From NCBI RefSeq assembly GCF_003573695.1, contig NW_020650859.1:434001-498000 (forward strand): 64,000 nucleotides of DNA, read 5' to 3'. This DNA is from Papaver somniferum. Taxonomy: Eukaryota > Streptophyta > Magnoliopsida > Ranunculales > Papaveraceae. Below are positions 32,171 to 44,054 of the stretch, one piece after another (the stretch's first letter is position 1; the number at the start of each line of letters is the position of its first letter). The notes beneath the pieces were generated by a model. That model was not told the DNA's origin and made no database searches. It saw only the letters and a program-made list of their open reading frames with translations. The position numbers were made by a program, and so were the translations under genes.

Positions 32171-32317
32171 AAAAATGTATATCCAATTCCAGAAACTACT
32201 TAATTAACGCATGAGGCCAAAGTCATACTACAAGTGGCCATAAATAATATCCACCACAGCTTTCCTAAATATTTCTATATAGACAGAAAAAGCAAGTTGA
32301 ACCTGAGAGGGATATTG

Positions 32318-33394
32318 ATGGAACAGAAATGCACTCTGCAACACTTCACCCATTCTCATATCTTATATAGGGAGGTTACCAATCATTACGGAAACCTAAC
32401 GAGAGATGGTAATCCCAGCGATGAGTTCATGTGTGATGCCTGCCACACCCTAGGTTCTGGTGCTAGATTCCATTGCAAGCAATGCAGTTTCGACCTCCAC
32501 GAAGAATGTGCAAATTGTCCCGAGTACCTCAGCACTTACATACACCCAAACCACCAACTGGAACTAAGGTGGGAGGGATCAACCAAGAAAGATTACGGTA
32601 AATTACGTCCCTGCGATATCTGTGGAGATCAGGTCAGAGGTCTCTTCTACACATGCTCGTCCGGTGCTGAGAAACGCTATGACGATGGTCGGCACTTCTT
32701 CTTCATCCATCCTTTGTGCTCTAAATTTCCACCCCGTGTGCCTCATGTAATTGACAAAAATCACGCTCTCAGGTTTCAGTTAGTCCCTGTTATTCCCGAC
32801 TCCTTTTGTTCGGTTTGTGGAGACGTTGTTTTTTCCTGTTCTTGGAGTTACAGATGTGATCCGTGTGGTGTGAATATCCACCTTGAGTGTGTTGCTCTTC
32901 CGTTCGATGATGATCATCATCTCTCTCGAACTCCTTCCTCGTCTCGATCACTAAAAGATCCCCAAACACAGACGTCGCACCAGCAAAAGGGACATGCTCA
33001 ACCTCCTCGGTATGGCGGTTACACTGGGACGGCGCCATTCACACCACCACTGTACAATAATAACTACTGTCCACGGACTCCACCTCCTAATAACTATTAT
33101 CCCTATCCACCACCTAATGATACTTACTACTATCAACAGCCACCACCACATCCCCACGGGTACGCACCAACGCCACCACCACCTTATTACAACCATCATC
33201 AACCGCATGCTCCTCCCAAGAAGGATTCTACTTCTAGCGGTGACGATATTGCTCCTCCTAAAAAGGAAACTACTACTTCTAGCAGTCATGGCAGTAAAAA
33301 GAAGAGGTCCGCTAAAGTCGTGGGAAGAATTGCAGTTAGCCTTTTGCTCAGTTCAGTTCTCGGTATCGTTTTGCCCATGGGAACTACGGGATGA
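32318..33394 (+). CDS. DC1 domain protein 3 with Pro/Tyr-rich tail, 358 aa
   Basis: Single-exon DC1 protein of the second subtype. Three modules: residues 10-65 (HFTHSH ... CDACHTLG ... FHCKQCSFDLHEEC), 79-134 (HQLELRWEG ... CDICGDQV ... FIHPLC) and 149-191 (HALRFQLVP ... CSVCGDVV ... RCDPCGVNIHLEC). A region rich in Pro, Tyr, Asn and His (about 235-305, e.g. PPPNNYYPYPPPN) follows, then a Lys/Ser linker. The C-terminus has a basic patch SKKKRSAK next to a hydrophobic stretch RIAVSLLLSSVLGIVLP, which may anchor or target the protein to a membrane. The ATG at 32318 (MEQKCTLQHF) was chosen because upstream in-frame codons contain no ATG. The 3' untranslated region matches that of the gene at 37116. 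Confidence 0.88.
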   Translation: MEQKCTLQHFTHSHILYREVTNHYGNLTRDGNPSDEFMCDACHTLGSGARFHCKQCSFDLHEECANCPEYLSTYIHPNHQLELRWEGSTKKDYGKLRPCDICGDQVRGLFYTCSSGAEKRYDDGRHFFFIHPLCSKFPPRVPHVIDKNHALRFQLVPVIPDSFCSVCGDVVFSCSWSYRCDPCGVNIHLECVALPFDDDHHLSRTPSSSRSLKDPQTQTSHQQKGHAQPPRYGGYTGTAPFTPPLYNNNYCPRTPPPNNYYPYPPPNDTYYYQQPPPHPHGYAPTPPPPYYNHHQPHAPPKKDSTSSGDDIAPPKKETTTSSSHGSKKKRSAKVVGRIAVSLLLSSVLGIVLPMGTTG

Positions 33395-33744
33395 ACTTTC
33401 CTTGCAATATTGCAATCAATCTTGTAATTAATAGTGATTCTTTTCTTTTGTTTTCCGGCCATCTGGGGTCTTAGTGTGCTATATTTTGTGCTTTGTTGCA
33501 TCAGATGTAAAAAATAAAACTAAAAAAATAATTTAAACCCAAGCATCACATAGAATTTCTCCTTCATTTTGTGAAGATGAATTTCCCTGATGAAGCATCA
33601 CATAGAATTATTCTTTCGTGGAAACAGTCTGGAAATCTATGCTATACTTTAACACCAAGTAGAGGTGGACGGGGGCAATAGAATTTGTTTTTCATAGACA
33701 ATATCTCGATCAACATTCAAATGATTTCAAGGTGTTGAAATATT

Positions 33745-36560
33745 AAGGGCAATTTACAGAAATAGAGCTGTTTTTTTTTTATGGTTTGCAAAGCTAGGCC
33801 TGTTTTTTTATTTATTGCAAAACTAGGCAAGTTTTGGTGGATGGAAAGTTAGCTGCAGTTATCTGCCACCTATCCATATTTTCCCAGTTTAAAAGACGAT
33901 TTAGTCCTTCAAACTCCCCCTCTAATATCAACGACAGAGATTAAATTATAAAGCGAATGACCAAGATCTATTTATAGAAAATCGAAGGCCTAGACTCCGG
34001 CTGTAATAATTCAATTTTTGCATGTTCTGTAGCTACAAAACCCTGCATCTGAACACTACTTCACTGCATTGCAGACCCTTATTCTTGTCCTCAACTGAAA
34101 CACGACACCAATCCAATTCACCAACATCATTTATGTAGCTTCTTGACCTAGTAGCACCATTACATCATTTCTTGCAGCAACCCATTTCAGCTTCAGTGCA
34201 GCTGCAATATCCATGAGCAGCAACCACCACAACCACTTCAGTGCCTGTAATATCATCTCAGCCTCGAGTAAAGCTGTACTCCATCTCATCAGCATCACTA
34301 GAACCATAGCATTCCCTTCATTTGTAGCAACAACATCATGTCAGTTCCTGCACTCTAAAATATCAACACAAATCCTTGACTGCCAGCTCCGGACTCCATC
34401 ATTCTTCCATTGCAGCGGCAACAACAACAACAACACCCTCAAAATCTCGACGTGAATCTTCTCTGAATTCCACCACCATCGCAAACCATATCACCAGTGA
34501 TATCTCATTCACCTGCAACTCATACAAGCCACCAGCCATAACCACTACTGCAAAACCTAGCTGACATCTAATTTCATTTTCACTGACATACAAGTACACC
34601 ATCTCTAACATACGACCTGCAACATCAAACCCTTCACAGTTCAAACCCATCTGCTCATCATCGTCTCTATCAGAGACAAGGCAATCTCACATTCAATTCA
34701 AACCCTAATTCCAGTTTCTTCTCCTTCAAAACCATAGCTGTAATTTGGTTTTCTCATCTGATCTTAACTGAACTAGCAGACCCATCTTCATATTTCGAGC
34801 AACAAAACTCAAATCTAGAACAACACAAACTCCTTCAACAGCAACAACATCCTCATCTCCATCTCAGATTCAACATCCATGAACATCAACACCACTCCCT
34901 GTAATTTTTGCATTCAACATTCTTTTCGGCTCAAATTCATACAAAATACAATTCAAATCTTCATTGATATAAACCCTAACTTGGTTGTTGTCATAATATT
35001 CATTGAAATTCACATAACTGCTCATATGATACGACCAACACACTGAAACCCCCAAATACCCATTGTTGCTGTTGGGAAATCACGAACTGCAGAGACCCCA
35101 TAATGCAGATTTGAACGCCGTCTGTAGAAGATAGGTTCATGGTTATTCTCTTGATAATTGCAGACACAATCCTTCATCACCGGAAACTATTTCATCACCT
35201 GATTTTACAGGGGGTTAGTCCTTGAGTGATTTCTGGGGAGTTGAGTGTATTTTAAATCTCAGGAATTTTGAGAGAGTTTGAGAGAGTGTAGGGAGTTTGA
35301 GAGAGTTTGGTGTTTTTGAGTTCAGGGAGTTTGGGGGAGTGTAGGGAGTTTGAGAGAGTTTATTAGAGGGAGTTTGGGGGAGCTTGAGAGATTTCACTCC
35401 TAACTCATTCTCTTTTAAGAAACAATAAACCCTCATTTGCAAATAACATTGATCTTTAATCAAAAGAAAAAAATAAATGAAAATGATCATATCTCTGTAT
35501 CAATAGTATGTTATTTTGTGCAACGAGATAATTTTTTTCCTTTTCAATTTAACGGTCTCCATACAATTCTAACTCCCTTTATTTATTTCTGAAATTAGGG
35601 TTCTTATTTGGGGTGGTTAAGGGAGTAGTGGTTGGTTATAGGTGGTGATGGTGGTGGTGAGAAAATAGTTTTAACGGTGGTTGCAGAAGTGATAATGTAA
35701 TTCAACTCAGGGAAGCGCTAATTGTGAAGACTTCTACATTTTTTTTTGCTGGTGCATCTTACGGGATATGTAGATCTAAACAAATCTATATATCCACACG
35801 TTTTCATGGACTCTAGATCACTATCCTAATATTTTCATAGAAATGATTCACCGTATCATAATGGCCATCATCTGATAATCATTTCATCATGTTGGGAACA
35901 ACATTTTTGTTGCTGAGATTTGAGAAATCCGTATGATTTGAAAAGAAAGATTTTGAACCAAATTTGGTTGTGAGACCAAAATAAACTAAAATCTCTACTC
36001 TTTTGAGAGATTTGTTGTGAGACCAAAATACACTAAAAACTCCTTCAAACTCCCAAAGAAACCAACTCCCTAATATTGTAGGGTTTTATGACTAACAGGG
36101 AGTTCAAGAGCTTTTTTTAAACTCCCCAGCGACTAATAGGTATTTTCTAGGGAGTTTAGGAGACTCCTCTAAACTCCCCCACGACTAACGGGGATTTGGA
36201 GAGACTCCCTCAAACTCGCTCAGGACTAACAGGAGAAAACCCAAATACATTAAAATCTCTCGAACTCTCCCACGACTAACCCCCTGTTAGATTTCAGTTC
36301 CTTTCCTCCAGCTCAAGAATTTGTCAACGAGCTATCCACGAGATATCCTTGTATGAGATTTTGAAGATAAATTGACTAGTCAGCGCGAGATATTGACGGA
36401 GATAACGGATTTGGATGAAATCCGTTCAACTTACCTAGTTTTGCAATAAATAAAAAAACAAGCCTAGAAACGAAAATGAGGATCCGGAATAGACCTATTT
36501 TTGCATATAATCCAAATACTAAACTGCAGATAGGACTTCTTCTTCTAAGCCTGCAAATGG
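33745..36560. mobile_element. Outer inverted-repeat element (~2.8 kb), non-autonomous
   Basis: A 40-bp inverted repeat with only two mismatches lies at 33794-33833 and 36428-36467 (core 'tttttttatttattgcaaaa'). Sequence beyond each arm is weakly similar for some tens of bases, so the true ends are approximate. Inside are CA/AC-rich non-coding sequence (33890-35200) and a second, nested element (35208-36286). No transposase. Superfamily is unknown: the arms resemble MULE-like termini, but no target-site duplication was confirmed. Confidence 0.55.
35208..36286. mobile_element. PIF/Harbinger-like non-autonomous element with TTA duplication
   Basis: Thirteen identical terminal bases, cagggggttagtc at the left and its inverse gactaaccccctg at the right. 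The element is flanked on both sides by TTA (35205-35207 and 36287-36289), the preferred target of PIF/Harbinger transposons. Subterminal sequence contains repeated 'gggagtttgagagag' on the left and its inverse on the right. 1079 bp, no transposase. It sits inside the larger inverted-repeat element, so it arrived later. Confidence 0.72.
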
Positions 36561-36929
36561 ACCTCATCATCAACGGAACTAGCTAGCTCTCCGTCACAAC
36601 TGATAAGATATCCAAAAGAGAGCTTTTAAGTTGCCAAGTCACCAACCTACTTTAAATAAACTGAGGCTTCGATGGAGTTGGAACTTGTTTTCCAACTGAT
36701 AAGATTTCCAAAATAGAAGCATGACTTTCTTTCCAGTTTTGTATGGTATATGAATTGTTACTAATCAAGTATTCAAGGGGCAAGGGAAAGATAATAGTTT
36801 GGCCTTTGACCAGGAGCCGACAATGACAGATGAAAATGTATAATTAATGTAATATTTATTCCTTCGTTCTCTAAGGACATAGTCTGCATCAATATATAAG
36901 ATCTCTTGTTTGTAAATTGTTTGTTCGTC

Positions 36930-37020
36930 TGACTGAATCACAATGAAGAATAAATCACTATGATGTGCACTACTACGCATGCAAAACGGCCGGTAGCAAT
37001 AATTGAAAAGTTGACTACGT
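36930..37020 (+). promoter_or_regulatory. Conserved upstream block of DC1 gene 4
   Basis: Parallel to 32084-32170, with 'gaataaatcacta', 'gatgtgcactactacgc', 'agcaataat' and 'gttgactacg'. A TATA-like 'atatataag' lies just upstream at about 36893. The same order before two paralogues argues for retained promoter function. Confidence 0.5.
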
Positions 37021-37115
37021 ATAGTTAATCAACGAATATCCGCAGGCTGCCTGGATATATTATCTAGTAGACAAATAAAGCAAGTTACCCCAGAGAGAGA
37101 TAGAGAGAAGGAGAT

Positions 37116-38087
37116 ATGGCTTCAGCGCGTAAGAGTTTTCCGGCGAAAGAAAAAGAACGGAAACACACTCTGGAGCATTTTACGCATCCTCATATCTTAA
37201 TCAGGGACGCTTCCGATAACGATTTCTTATGTGATGCCTGCCACACTCAAGGTTCTGGTGCTAGATACCGTTGCAAGCAATGCGATTTCGATATCCATGA
37301 GAATTGTGCTGATTGTCCCGAGTACCTCAACGGTTACATACACCCTAAGCATCGACTGGAATTAATGTGGGATGGATCAAGCAAGAAAGATTACGGTCAA
37401 TTACGTCCTTGCGATGTCTGTGGTGATCAAGTCAAAGGTCTCTTCTACACATGCTCGTCTGGTGCTGAGAAACGCTATGATGATGGTCGACATTTCTTCT
37501 TCCTCCACCCTTTGTGCTCAAAATTTCCATCACAAGTGCATCATGTAATCGACAAAAATCACCCTCTCAAGTTCCAATCAATTCCGGTTATTCGCAAGTC
37601 CATATGTGCAATTTGTAGAGACGTTGTACCACTGTCTTCCTGGAGTTACAGATGTGATCCATGTGGTGTCAATATCCATCTCGAGTGTGTTACTCTTCCG
37701 TACAATAATCATCAGTCCAGAACTACTCCTCACACAACTCGATCACCACAAGATCCCCAAGCGCAGATGCACCAGCAAAAGGGACCTGCTCAACCACCTC
37801 CAGCATCTCCTCCACCACCGTACAATAACTACTGTCCACCCCCTTATATCTATTATCCATATCCACCACCACCACCTAATTATAATTACTATTATCCACA
37901 GCCCTACTGGTACCCGCCAATGCCACCACCACCTAACCATAACAACCATCCACCGTATGCTCCTCCTAAGAAGGAAGCTGTTTCTAGTACTCATGGAAGT
38001 AAAATGAAGAGGTCTGCTTCAGTTTTGGGAAGAATTGCAGTTAGCTTGTTGCTCAGTTCAGTTCTCGGTGGCGTGCCCATCGGATGA
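37116..38087 (+). CDS. DC1 domain protein 4 with Pro/Tyr-rich tail, 323 aa
   Basis: Paralogue of the gene at 32318, on the same strand. Modules at residues 21-65 (HFTHPH ... CDACHTQG ... YRCKQCDFDIHENC), 79-134 (HRLELMWDG ... CDVCGDQV ... FLHPLC) and 149-191 (HPLKFQSIP ... CAICRDVV ... RCDPCGVNIHLEC). Residue 52 is Arg where the other copies have His. The tail has PPPPPNYNYYYPQPYWYPP and ends with KMKRSASVLGRIAVSLLLSS before VLGGVPIG, the same basic-then-hydrophobic end as gene 3. The ATG at 37116 (MASARKSFPA) follows a purine-rich leader. Zinc binding is expected from the family and the function is unknown. Confidence 0.9.
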   Translation: MASARKSFPAKEKERKHTLEHFTHPHILIRDASDNDFLCDACHTQGSGARYRCKQCDFDIHENCADCPEYLNGYIHPKHRLELMWDGSSKKDYGQLRPCDVCGDQVKGLFYTCSSGAEKRYDDGRHFFFLHPLCSKFPSQVHHVIDKNHPLKFQSIPVIRKSICAICRDVVPLSSWSYRCDPCGVNIHLECVTLPYNNHQSRTTPHTTRSPQDPQAQMHQQKGPAQPPPASPPPPYNNYCPPPYIYYPYPPPPPNYNYYYPQPYWYPPMPPPPNHNNHPPYAPPKKEAVSSTHGSKMKRSASVLGRIAVSLLLSSVLGGVPIG

Positions 38088-38281
38088 ACTTTCAGTCCCA
38101 CCTTATTTGCAATCAATCCTGTAAATAATGATCGAGTAACTCTTTTCTTTTGTTTTCCGGCCATCTGGGTCTTGTTGCTTTGTATTTGTATGCCGCATAA
38201 TGTAAAAATAAAATAAATTAAAATGACATTAAATTTTTGATAAAAATGTTTTATACAATTTTCCTGTACGAATTGACATTT

Positions 38282-38335
38282 TAGCCAAGTGGTCGAAGGC
38301 ACGAGGTTCAACTTCAAATGTACTGCCTGGGTATC
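38282..38335 (+). other. tRNA-Leu-like 5' half (remnant)
   Basis: 'tagccaagtggtcgaaggc' matches the D-arm/A-box region of plant tRNA-Leu, followed by 'acgaggttcaacttc', which could be a CAA anticodon arm. No T-arm or 3' acceptor strand follows, because the LTR starts at 38336. It cannot be a working tRNA. Confidence 0.3.
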
Positions 38336-38941
38336 TGTTGGAATAATTTTCGAATTATGCCTGCACAACAAATAAAATCAAATACGAAACAAATAATGTT
38401 ATGGGTGAGTCGCGGATTAGGTCCATTTTTTTAAGACGTTTTGCGGCCTTGTTCAAGATTGTGCAGGCAGTTTTTCAATTGCGCGTCGTCCCCAGGATAA
38501 AACAGCCGAAATCAATCTCTTACACAATCGCTCTTGCACGATAAGAGCATGTGCCACTTCTACACTTTCATTGTTGCTCAGAATCACTCTTATAGAAAAC
38601 AAGAAGATGCTCACACTTTTGTTTTCTTTCCAAAAATTCATTTTTATTTTCTTATCTCAAAAAAGTAAAGAGAAAAAACTCTCTCAATAGAAAAAGGTTT
38701 TCAACATCATCCTAAATTCCTTTCATCAAAAATTGATTTATATTAGCCAAAGAATTAAATGAAATGCATTAATAAGATGTTAATTAGCATCATTAACCAA
38801 TTCAACGAAAAACAGTTTTTGACATTAAAAATAAAATAAATTTATTCTTTAAAGGAAAAATAAATATCATCATAAAACCATTTAAATGAGACACTAATTT
38901 ATTGTAAATAAGTAATGTTTTTAAAACATATAATCCCAACA
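38336..38941 (-). repeat. LTR of a minus-strand retrotransposon
   Basis: 606 bp starting tgttgg and ending ccaaca, perfect inverted tips. The neighbouring bases 38942-38951 give, on the minus strand, a polypurine tract (agtagggga) abutting the LTR. This should therefore be the 3' LTR of an element running on the minus strand. No matching second LTR was found in the window. Confidence 0.7.
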
Positions 38942-41790
38942 ATCCCCTACTTATATTTTTCAAAACATTGAGAAAGAACATATAGAGTTGTGCATAAGCA
39001 AAGGTGTCTCGCGACCTGAACCTTTACGTATTGTTAATAGGCTCTCTTAAAATCTGACCATAAAGTGAACATAAGTCTTGAACTCTATGAGATAAAAAGA
39101 TTGCTTGACACACACGATTATACTAGTGTAAATTCTAAAGTCAGCACATTACGGTCCTGCGCTTTTATCCCAGTTTAATGAATGATCCAGAGAACTGCCC
39201 ATATTCTCATAGAAAGCGGCCTACACGATGAGTTTATCAAGAGTACTCCTGAAAGTACCCCACTTTAAATTGAGATATAAACATCATTAAGAGTATAAAA
39301 AGTTAAAATAAAAAATTAAACTCAACCTTTATTCATTTCAGGATATCATGCCGTGGGATGAATTCTTCAAAAACATGATTCTCGCATCTCCATATCATCC
39401 ATGACTTCGTCTAATCCCTTTGAACCTATTTCTAGGTTGGGTATCCATCACAGATGACTTAATCTCAATGGGCATCAACCTCATCCTTAAGATGTATTCA
39501 CATCTTCTTATCAATCCTTTCGTCAAAGGACTAATGAAAACTCTTTTTAAACACTATATAATCCATTCTCATAATATCAACTCTTATAATTGTCTTTACA
39601 TTATCAATTCTTGCAATATCCGCGGTACAATCACATTAGATTAATATGTCTGTTCCTCTATCTATTAGAGGATCGAATCGCTCCATCCCTTAGAGGATTC
39701 ATCTGAAAGGATGTCCAATCAGCTTCGCAATATCCTTAAAGGATTGCGGTAACCATTTAGATAATGTATTTCTAGGTGTAAGGTGTGTTTGAAACACCTC
39801 ATAACCTTCTCAAAATTTTACCAATTTTACATACTAGAATTAGTAAATCTGAATATAAAACCCCCACTATGGAAGTAATATATTAAACCCCCACTACAAA
39901 AAATGCTTATATATAGTCTATCACGTAGCAAAGAAACATATTAAGCTACCATATTCATGTATAGTGCAATCACACACAATCTCAAAAGCACTTGCACTAA
40001 ACCAAATGAGTGAAAACTAGTTTACAATTATACTATATATATTTCTATCTCTTTTAAAATTCTATTTTCATTGAAAAATAGATCCAAATAAAAAATTTAC
40101 TTTTAACAACATACACCATCTTCATTCAAGTCTTTCATGTCAAATAGTAAACTAAGCATGTTTTCAATTTCATATTCATCCTATACGTTAGAATAAAAAT
40201 TCAACAAATCATCTATGCATACAAAACAAAGAGTATTGTGCATTTCGCTTTCATCAATTCTGAAACCATCCGAATGAATCAAGTAAACAATTTATTTCTT
40301 TTAAATTGTTTTAAAGTTGTTTTCAGAATATAAATGATAAATTATCTAACTTATATGTTTTCTTTTAGTGTAGAAACTACACAGTTTTTCCATGCTCGGC
40401 TTACATAGATTCTCATCTTTAACTTACATAAAAGTATATATTTCTACTTATGACTATAAAAAATCATACATCGTAAAAACAACATCAACAAAACAAGCAT
40501 GTAAATTAATTTTGCGACATGGGAGTGTCAACAACCTTCTGTTTACTTGTCTTAAAACAATAGGCTCATGAATTTATTTTTCCAAAGATTAAATTTTTGA
40601 AGAACAAAGTTATTTTCCATGAGAAGTTATCTTTCGGATTTTAAGCAACAAAATATTCATGACTAAAATTTAGTCTCACTATACGATATGCTTTTCTAGT
40701 TTCATTCTTAGTGAATTACTTGTCACCTTCATTTTTCTAGTTCTTCTAGTTTAAATCAAAGTTTGTAAAACATAAGGTATAGAACCCCCACTATTTTTTT
40801 TTTGATTCAAACAAGAATTTGAAAACAACATCCATAGACTCCAAAATTTGTGAAAAACTAATGAGCCAATGATCTAAACCCAAAATATTTTGCACAATAT
40901 AGTGAATAAAAATTCAAACAATTTTTTTGAAAAAACATTGCGTAATTCACTATTCAAAGGATCGTATTTGATATCAAGACAAGTTACTCGAAGCATCTTT
41001 ATAAAATTCTCAAATATTTTATTTCATCCAATATCATTGCAATTTGCGTAAGATTTGAAGACATACATGCTTTAATGAGTTAGGTAAGATTATTACATAC
41101 ATGTTACTCAAAAATTCACCAGGTTTGTAAGAAAATATAATATGCTCATATTCATCACTAACTCACTGATTTCTCAAAAAGCATGACAAAATCTCATATT
41201 TCAAATATTGAAAATTCAATTTATATTATGATAAAATTGTAATATTATATTCAAACATTTTATCCATAACCTATCATTCGTAGTATTGCAATGATCAAAT
41301 TCAACAAATTTATAATCTCAATCTAGGGAACCTAGATTCTTTCTCATTTCGGAAGTATGAACATTTTTAATAAAATTGTTCTACCAGAAGTAAACTTTGA
41401 GACCATACCAATGCCGAAAATCCTAGTGATGTGAGTATATCTCAACACCACTTTCTTTCAAACGATTTGGTTCAAATTTTGAACCATAACCTATCAAAAT
41501 AAACATGGTGTAAAACACCAATATATACCAACCTCTCACCGTATTCACAATTCACATTAACTTAGCTTGAAAAACGTTGATAATAATATTTGATATCCTT
41601 GCAATGTCATGCAAGAATAGCAAATAAACTCATAATAAATATTATGTTCATTTCTTGGCGAGAGTTGATATTCACATTAGTTTTGACTAGGTTTCTAATT
41701 ATTTCGGTTTTGGGGGTTCGTATAAAATTCCATCTCATAAGTTCCAAACTTATATGAGTCACATGTTTATTGTCATACACAATAACTCTT
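38942..41790 (-). other. AT-rich gene-free stretch, possible eroded retroelement interior
   Basis: Nearly 3 kb of AT-rich sequence with no open frame longer than about 75 codons on either strand. Its place next to an LTR with a polypurine tract suggests that it is the interior of that element or of a non-coding derivative. No reverse transcriptase or integrase motif was found. Confidence 0.4.
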
Positions 41791-41799
41791 ATTTAATAA

Positions 41800-42970
41800 C
41801 ATAGTGGTTGTCTTTACTACGACTCTTTGCAGGGAAAGCAAAGACTACTCTATTGCTTGCTAAATGCAATGCAGTCTGTAATGTCACAAGCTGTAGTTGT
41901 CGGTTCCAGTTGCCGCTTGGTTCGCAGAAACATTCTTCATCTTATATCACTTACTTTTGTATGTTAATGGAACCACCTGAAATCACCTGACTGCAGATAC
42001 GTATCTTGGCTTAAATTTATATTGTTTGGGCACTCAGCAGTTTCCATAGAAAGCCTCTTACTAATACTGGAGCTCTCTTATTCAATTTGTTCAAGCTACC
42101 TCTGAGGAAGTTTGATGCTTGTGGTGCAGGATGCAGATCAACTCCTAGAAAAGAGAGTAAGATCGCGTTTTTCCCACAGGAAACTATTGTTTCTTCCCCC
42201 CTCAAAAGAAGACCTACAGATGTGAGGATTTCTGAACCCCACTTGATGAGATATGACATGATTGCTTCTAGCTACTGCTTCTAATGTTATGCTTTGCGAT
42301 CTTGGTATGTAGATTGTTGGAGCACATACTGTCTTTGCCAGCAGATTCAAGTTTTCATCGTGATTATGTACTTGAGTTTAATGAGAAAATTCATGTATCC
42401 TTCATGTGATTTTTCCATTCTTTTGTGATTGTGTTCAACAGTAATTCGTGCTCATTCAAGTCTGGAGAAACTAACATCCAGTCAGAATTGTATCCAGGGA
42501 CGTAATTATCCTCGGACAGGATAGAGTTGCTGACTGTTGAATTCCTTAATTGAGGTCTCAAATTCTATAGTGCATATTAGGAGACCAAAGGTATGCATGA
42601 AGAGACTGGAAACTAAAGAGCAGAACTCGTACAATTTCAGTTCTGTTATGAAAGGTGAAATACCAGCTCTTTTTCAGTGAGTATGTTAATCATGGTATTC
42701 ATAACTGTGATATTGACTTCATCTGATGCTATCCCGATCTATGTTACTTATTATGAAAGGGATAGATGCTTAATGGTGTGTGAAGTGTTGTGCAAAAATC
42801 AATGTAGGTAGTAAAATCTTCTTCCAATAAATTCTTCAACATATCTCTTGGTTGTCTCTTTGCAGGCCTTTGAACACCTTGAACAGCGTGTTCAATTTCG
42901 CTCAGTTAAGCTACTAGTCTCATCCCATGAGCTTCAGGAGAGCTTGAAAGCAAACAGTTCCAGTATTCCG
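41800..42970 (+). pseudogene. Unassigned gene fragment (exon-like pieces)
   Basis: Two pieces look like exons. One at about 42087-42284 is open and includes LRKFDACGAGCRSTPRKESK. Another at 42866-42970 lies between a good acceptor (ttgcag) and donor (gtaagt) and reads FEHLEQRVQFRSVKLLVSSH then ELQESLKANSSSIP. Codon use is more coding-like than the surroundings. No start, no full frame and no family could be recognised, so it may be a broken gene or part of a gene interrupted by the elements on both sides. Confidence 0.3.
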
Positions 42971-44054
42971 GTAAGTTTTATTATACTCTTTATCTGATTG
43001 CAATCTGACGAATAATTAGGACATGAATGTAGCAGGATTTAATTTATCAATATTGCTAATGCTGAGGGTTTTATTTTCATGTTTAGGGGAAAATTCAGAC
43101 ACTAGTAATGTGGTAAGAGGCAAACGAGAAAGTGAGGGTGTCAACAATGCTGGATGTTACCATTTTTTGTCATCAAAATTGACTATGTTTTGGAAAGTTA
43201 TTCCTCTAGTTTCTTATTTGATACCAGACGTTTTCGTGTGCCATGTACTTTTAACTATTTGTATTAGTTGATTGTTAGTATTTGGAGTGGTGGTGTGTTA
43301 ATAGTCCAAGCATACTTGGTGAGCTAACAAGTCAGGTTGGCAAAAGTAAATTTTAAATTTGTAAGTTGAACAAGCCTTCTGTAGACTGGAGTGTCCTCTA
43401 ATTCCTCTGGTTGCAGCTTTACTTCCCTGTCCTTCCCAAAAGATGTTGCAACTCTATTTGTAGTGCGCAGGTTCCAGCTTTGAGTTGCCATGCCATGAGA
43501 ACTGTTGTTGAGTTACAGCCTCGGATTGGTTCCATAATATCTATCAATTTGTGCCGAACCCCATGACTGAGTTACAACCCATTTTAAACCAACCAACATT
43601 TTTCACATTACCAGATTACCTGAACTTTTAGTGAATTATTTGGTATTTGAATCACTAGGCTTATTCAGATCTTTTGTTAGTCAATTACCGCATTGTTTTT
43701 TTTTTGTTTTTGTTTTCAAAATTTTTCATACTTCTAACTCCTGCCCAGTGGCGGAGGCAACCAACGGCAACTGTACCCTTGCCTATATCTCCTCTGGTAG
43801 TACTCATTTTAAGCCCAATCAGAAAAATTTGTGTTCTTGCCTACCCTAAAAAGGCCCAAGTTCATACCAAAATAAAAAAAACAAGACAAAAAGTTGAAAC
43901 GCACTTCTATTTGCTTGTGTTTCCCCTTCACCCCACGCTAGTTCTTTGAAATTATAGAAGAGTATACGATAGAAAAATTATCTTGCTAACATGCATCTTG
44001 TTTCATATGTTAAGTTATTTTATTTTGTGTCATGTTTTTTTGCTTGCCTACCCT
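42971..44054. other. Spacer and left part of a repeat with 'cagtggcgg' end
   Basis: No gene. From 43746 ('cagtggcggaggcaacc') the sequence looks like the left end of a small DNA element. Its right end may be 47280-47298 ('ttctggctcctgccattc'), and the hAT element has landed inside it. Confidence 0.35.

Noticed and set aside
32234..32317. Upstream extension of DC1 gene 3
   Set aside because: The in-frame extension has no ATG (it would begin at GTG), so the start was placed at ATG 32318.
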